Below are positions 61,036 through 64,000 of a DNA stretch of 64,000 bases, one piece after another. The notes beneath the pieces are model-generated. The model worked only from the letters and a program-made list of their open reading frames with translations, ran no database searches and was not told the DNA's origin. The position numbers and the translations under genes were made by a program. The DNA comes from Paenibacillus phyllosphaerae (GTDB lineage Bacteria > Bacillota > Bacilli > Paenibacillales > Paenibacillaceae), in contig NZ_JACHXK010000006.1 in assembly GCF_014192105.1 (NCBI RefSeq), forward strand, positions 248,001 through 312,000, read 5' to 3'. Positions within the stretch are counted from its first letter, which is position 1, and every line of letters starts with the position of its first letter.

Positions 61036-62820
61036 ATGAGGTCTGAACAGGCTCGCGCGCAGCGTTACATCCCGTTCGGCCATAAGCTGATGATGACCTA
61101 TTGCGTCTTCATCATCATTCCTGTGATGCTTGCAGGTTATGTAGCGAACACGCTGCTCGTCCGGTCGATCGAGGAGCGCACCAGGGATACGAGCGCCGGT
61201 ACACTCAAGCAGATGAAGGACAATATTTATTATCGCATGCAGGATATGGAGCGGATCTCGGATATGTTGTATTTCGATACGACGCTTGCGGACCACCTGC
61301 GCCATTACGAGGCCGGATGGGTCAGTTACACAGCGACGACCAAATATGTCGTTCCGCGAATTCAGACCGCGCTGGAAGCCGCGAACAGCAAAATCTGGAT
61401 GTCCGTCTATCTCCATAACGAAACGCTTAGGGAAATCTACAGCTTGCACGCCAATGGCGACCCGCTCGCCGGTCCCAATTCCGCCTTCGATCTTTATCAT
61501 ATCTATCGCATAGCGGAGAAGCCTTGGTATCGGCAGTTTCCGAAGGAGAAGTACGGGGATACGCTGGAATGGCGGCAGATCGAGGATGATACCAAGTATG
61601 CGCATATTTCGTTGCTGCGGCGTATCGTGGACACGAAGAAATTCGTTCAGGTGAATGAGATGGGGTTCATCCGGATTCGCGTCCGGCTCGCGGATCTGTT
61701 CGCCAGCGTAGACTCCGCGAAGATCGGCAGCGGATCTTCCATCTATCTGCTTGATGGGGAAGGACGCATCGTCCCGCTCACGGGTCAGATGGACCGGTCG
61801 GCCGGCCAACCGCTGAGCGAATCCCGCAAGAAAGGGCATATCGTGATCGAGGAGCATCTCGAGCAGCTGGATTTACGCATCGTAGCGCTGATTCCGTCGT
61901 CGATCACCGACGCGGCCGCCAACAACATCAGGCTGTGGACGATTATGGCCTGCGTCGCCGGATGCGTCATGTTCTCGGTCGTCGGTTTGTTTATTTCGCG
62001 TTATTTTGCCCGGAAGGTAACGAAGATCGTGTCGGTGGTGGATTCCTTCCAGGAAGGCGATTTCGGCAAGCGCGTGCAGTTCAAAGGGAAGGACGAGTTC
62101 TCGCGGATCTCGCTCGCGCTCAATGACATGGGACAGAATATCGGGTCGCTCATCCGCGAGGTGTATATGACCAATATTCAGAAGAAAGAAGCGGAGCTGG
62201 AGTCGCTGCAGGCGCAGATCAACCCGCATTTTCTATACAACACGTTATCCTCGATCAGCCGGCTGGCCCGGTTCGGCGAGGTGGATAAGCTCCATCGGAT
62301 GGTGCTCGATCTGGCCAAATTCTATCGGCTGACGCTGAATGAAGGGCGGATCATCATCCCGATCCGAGACGAGATCGAGCAAGTGGAGGCGTATATCAAC
62401 ATTCAGCGAACCAAATTTGGCGAAGGGCTCAAGGTTTATTACGATATCGACCCGGCGCTGTACGACTATGAGACGGTGAAGCTCATTCTGCAGCCTTTCG
62501 TCGAGAACGTGCTCGAGCACGGGTTGTACGGCGAGAGGATTCATCTTCGTATCGTCGGCCACCTCCAGGACAGCAGCAGAACGATCGTGTTCAAAATCAT
62601 CGACGATGGCGTCGGCATCAACCACGAGACGCTGCGCAGCCTGTTCGATCCGAGCGAGAGCCTTAATGTGGGCTTAGGCATCCGCAATGTGCATCAGCGG
62701 ATTCGTCTGCATTATGGAGACGATTATGGCGTTGCGGTATCGAGCGGAATGGGGATCGGGACGGCCGTCGTGATCCGAATTCCGGCAAAGCCGATGGAAC
62801 GAGCGCGGGCCGTATCTTAA
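61036..62820 (+). CDS. YesM-type sensor histidine kinase
   Basis: 594 aa. One N-terminal helix (LMMTYCVFIIIPVMLAGY), a large extracellular sensor domain (about 35-295), a second helix, HAMP (FQEGDFGKRVQFKGKDEFSR), a His_kinase domain with QINPHFLYNTLSSISR (phospho-His), and HATPase (LILQPFVENVLEHG, DDGVGI, GLGIRNVHQRI). AAGGGGCGG is 6 nt before ATG 61036. Partner of the YesN-like regulator. Confidence 0.93.
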   Translation: MRSEQARAQRYIPFGHKLMMTYCVFIIIPVMLAGYVANTLLVRSIEERTRDTSAGTLKQMKDNIYYRMQDMERISDMLYFDTTLADHLRHYEAGWVSYTATTKYVVPRIQTALEAANSKIWMSVYLHNETLREIYSLHANGDPLAGPNSAFDLYHIYRIAEKPWYRQFPKEKYGDTLEWRQIEDDTKYAHISLLRRIVDTKKFVQVNEMGFIRIRVRLADLFASVDSAKIGSGSSIYLLDGEGRIVPLTGQMDRSAGQPLSESRKKGHIVIEEHLEQLDLRIVALIPSSITDAAANNIRLWTIMACVAGCVMFSVVGLFISRYFARKVTKIVSVVDSFQEGDFGKRVQFKGKDEFSRISLALNDMGQNIGSLIREVYMTNIQKKEAELESLQAQINPHFLYNTLSSISRLARFGEVDKLHRMVLDLAKFYRLTLNEGRIIIPIRDEIEQVEAYINIQRTKFGEGLKVYYDIDPALYDYETVKLILQPFVENVLEHGLYGERIHLRIVGHLQDSSRTIVFKIIDDGVGINHETLRSLFDPSESLNVGLGIRNVHQRIRLHYGDDYGVAVSSGMGIGTAVVIRIPAKPMERARAVS

Positions 62821-62846
62821 GTGTTGAGTTGGTGCGGGGGGGAAAT

Positions 62847-62882
62847 AAGGCGCGTGAGAGATTAAACTCTGATGCGCCTTTG
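62847..62882 (+). terminator. Possible terminator after the kinase gene
   Basis: Stem AAGGCGC/GCGCCTT with a 20-nt loop containing GAG/CTC, then TTTGC. The T tail is short. Confidence 0.5.
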
Positions 62883-62922
62883 CTATGCATATATACGACC
62901 CAGCGGTTGTGCGGCTGGGTCC

Positions 62923-63390
62923 TTAGGACGGCTCGATCTCGACGATCAGCTCGATCTCGACCGGCGTATCGAACGGCAGCTCGTTCGCGGAGATCGCGGA
63001 GCGGGCATGGCGACCTTTCTCGCCGAATACTTCGACGAGCAAATCGGAAGCGCCGTTAATGACGTAAGGTTGATGCGTGTAACCATCCGCGGAGTTGACG
63101 AAGGCGAGCATTTTGACCACTTGCTTGATTCGATCCAAGTCACCCAGATGCTCTTTGAGCACGGAGATGATATTGATCATGACTTGACGGGCGGCCTCGT
63201 AGCCTTGTTCCGTGGTCAGGTCCTTGCCGACTTTGCCGGTATACATCAGTACGCCGTCGATCCGGCAATCGCAGCCGGACGTATAGACGACGTTGCCGAC
63301 CGTCTTGGCCGGCACGTATTGCGCGACCGGGGTCGGAACTTGCTGCAGCTTAATGCCTTTTTCCTCAAGTAGTTGTTCGATGATGGCCAT
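62923..63390 (-). CDS. RidA/YjgF family protein
   Basis: 155 aa, slightly longer than canonical RidA. The C-terminal ARSAISANELPFDTPVEIEL matches the family's enamine/imine deaminase region. It detoxifies reactive enamine intermediates or acts on a related imine. AAGGAGCG precedes the ATG. Downstream of the amidohydrolase gene in the same direction, so it may handle products of D-amino acid or N-acyl metabolism. Confidence 0.9.
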   Translation of the reverse strand: MAIIEQLLEEKGIKLQQVPTPVAQYVPAKTVGNVVYTSGCDCRIDGVLMYTGKVGKDLTTEQGYEAARQVMINIISVLKEHLGDLDRIKQVVKMLAFVNSADGYTHQPYVINGASDLLVEVFGEKGRHARSAISANELPFDTPVEIELIVEIEPS

Positions 63391-63469
63391 GAACGAATCG
63401 CTCCTTAATCGTTTGGTATAGTATGGCTTGCAAATTGTCCATGCAGCATTCTGCTGCCTCGAAGATCAG

Positions 63470-64000
63470 TTAAGCATGATGGCGGCATCCGCATGACGGA
63501 AGGAAGGCGCCGGACAATGCGCCGGTATGCTGCCCGTGCGAGACGGTCAGTTCGCCGCCGACAATGACATGCGACAATCCTTCCGGCGTCTGGATCGGCT
63601 GCTCATACGTTGCGGTATCTCGGAACGTGAGCGGATTGAAGACGGTGACATCCGCGTGATAGCCCGGCACGAGCAGGCCGCGTTTGCCGAGCTTGAACCG
63701 CTGGACCGGGAACGAAGTGACTTTGCGAACCGCTTGCTCCAGCGTAAGCAATTTCTCGTCCTGCACATATTTGGCGAACAACCTCGGGAAGGTGCCGTAT
63801 GTACGCGGATGCGGCTTGCCCGTGACGCAGCCGAGGCTGTCCGACGCGATCAGCGCGCGGTCGTAGCGAATAACGTCCTTCACGTCATCGTCGGACATAT
63901 GGAAGTAGACGATCGAGATCGTCCCGCGTTCTTCGAGCATCAGATCCATCATCACGTCTTCCGGATCAAGGCCGCCTCGCTCGGCTGCGATTTGCGCGAC
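63470..64000 (-). CDS. N-acyl-D-amino acid deacylase-like amidohydrolase, 5' end outside window
   Basis: C-terminal 176 residues. The frame is open to the window end (GGLDPEDVMMDLM). Typical features are YFHMSDDDVKDVIRY, IASDSLGC with a likely catalytic Asp, HPRTYGTFPRL, and the C-terminal beta domain KRGLLVPGYHADVTVFNP. It probably hydrolyses N-acyl-D-amino acids or a similar amide with zinc. 79 nt before the RidA gene. Confidence 0.85.
   Translation of the reverse strand, partial: VAQIAAERGGLDPEDVMMDLMLEERGTISIVYFHMSDDDVKDVIRYDRALIASDSLGCVTGKPHPRTYGTFPRLFAKYVQDEKLLTLEQAVRKVTSFPVQRFKLGKRGLLVPGYHADVTVFNPLTFRDTATYEQPIQTPEGLSHVIVGGELTVSHGQHTGALSGAFLPSCGCRHHA

Noticed and set aside
1-64000. tRNA, rRNA, intact insertion sequence, toxin-antitoxin or known phage-defence locus
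   Set aside because: None recognised on either strand; the only mobile-element trace is the integrase fragment.

Overview
The window looks like a chromosomal segment of a Paenibacillaceae member (Paenibacillus or Cohnella type). The reasons are strong AGGAGG-like ribosome sites before nearly every gene, lipobox lipoproteins, a YesN/YesM two-component pair beside an LplB/YtcP/lipoprotein sugar transporter, and moderate GC. This placement is inference from gene content. I see no rRNA, tRNA, CRISPR array or intact insertion sequence.

Region 1 (1-8.6 kb) holds a diguanylate cyclase cut by the window start, an NlpC/P60 lipoprotein, and a three-gene ADP-ribose/NAD module: an NrtR-type Nudix regulator, a microbial PARG (DUF2263) and an ADP-ribosylglycohydrolase. 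Then come a lipoprotein, a frameshifted gene remnant and a short-chain dehydrogenase.

Region 2 (8.6-31.5 kb) is a denitrification island. A broken tyrosine recombinase (8643-8972) marks its left edge. Inside are a quinol nitric oxide reductase operon (radical SAM gene, norB, a His-rich membrane protein, a DGC-domain protein), a hemerythrin/DUF438 sensor, two DUF2249 proteins with a 12-TM membrane protein and a DUF59 protein, a Crp/Fnr regulator without cysteines, hemY, a copper nitrite reductase lipoprotein (nirK), moaA, a SulP transporter with an ArsR repressor, and an unusual nitrate-reductase-like module (cytochrome b-like subunit, molybdoenzyme, four-cluster ferredoxin, Rieske protein, three small proteins). 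Six Crp-type sites (TGTGA-N6-TCACA) sit before the transcription units. Four lie exactly at -41.5 from a recognisable -10 box and a fifth at about -42.5, so the island appears to be one regulon of its own regulator: nitrate to nitrite (Rieske module), nitrite to NO (NirK), NO to N2O (NorB), with haem and molybdenum cofactor supply. No nosZ is visible.

Region 3 (31.6-50.9 kb) is ordinary accessory chromosome: DUF805 protein, Cache-GGDEF cyclase, a 5'-truncated glycosyltransferase, TetR, a five-gene alkylation-damage operon (adaA-adaB-SPL-like-alkA-alkD), an aldo/keto reductase and MFS exporter opposite an HxlR regulator, a CBO0543 membrane protein, an internally deleted DMT transporter, a MerR-thioredoxin pair, an HD hydrolase, an ABC-2 exporter with TetR, a chitin-active LPMO, a membrane phosphoesterase and a TIMP-like secreted protein.

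Region 4 (50.9-64 kb) is carbohydrate related: an AraC regulator opposite a Gfo/Idh/MocA dehydrogenase and two sugar isomerases; an 800-base non-coding stretch of tandem hairpin repeats; an LplB-YtcP-binding-protein ABC operon followed by its YesN/YesM pair; then a RidA protein and an amidohydrolase cut by the window end.
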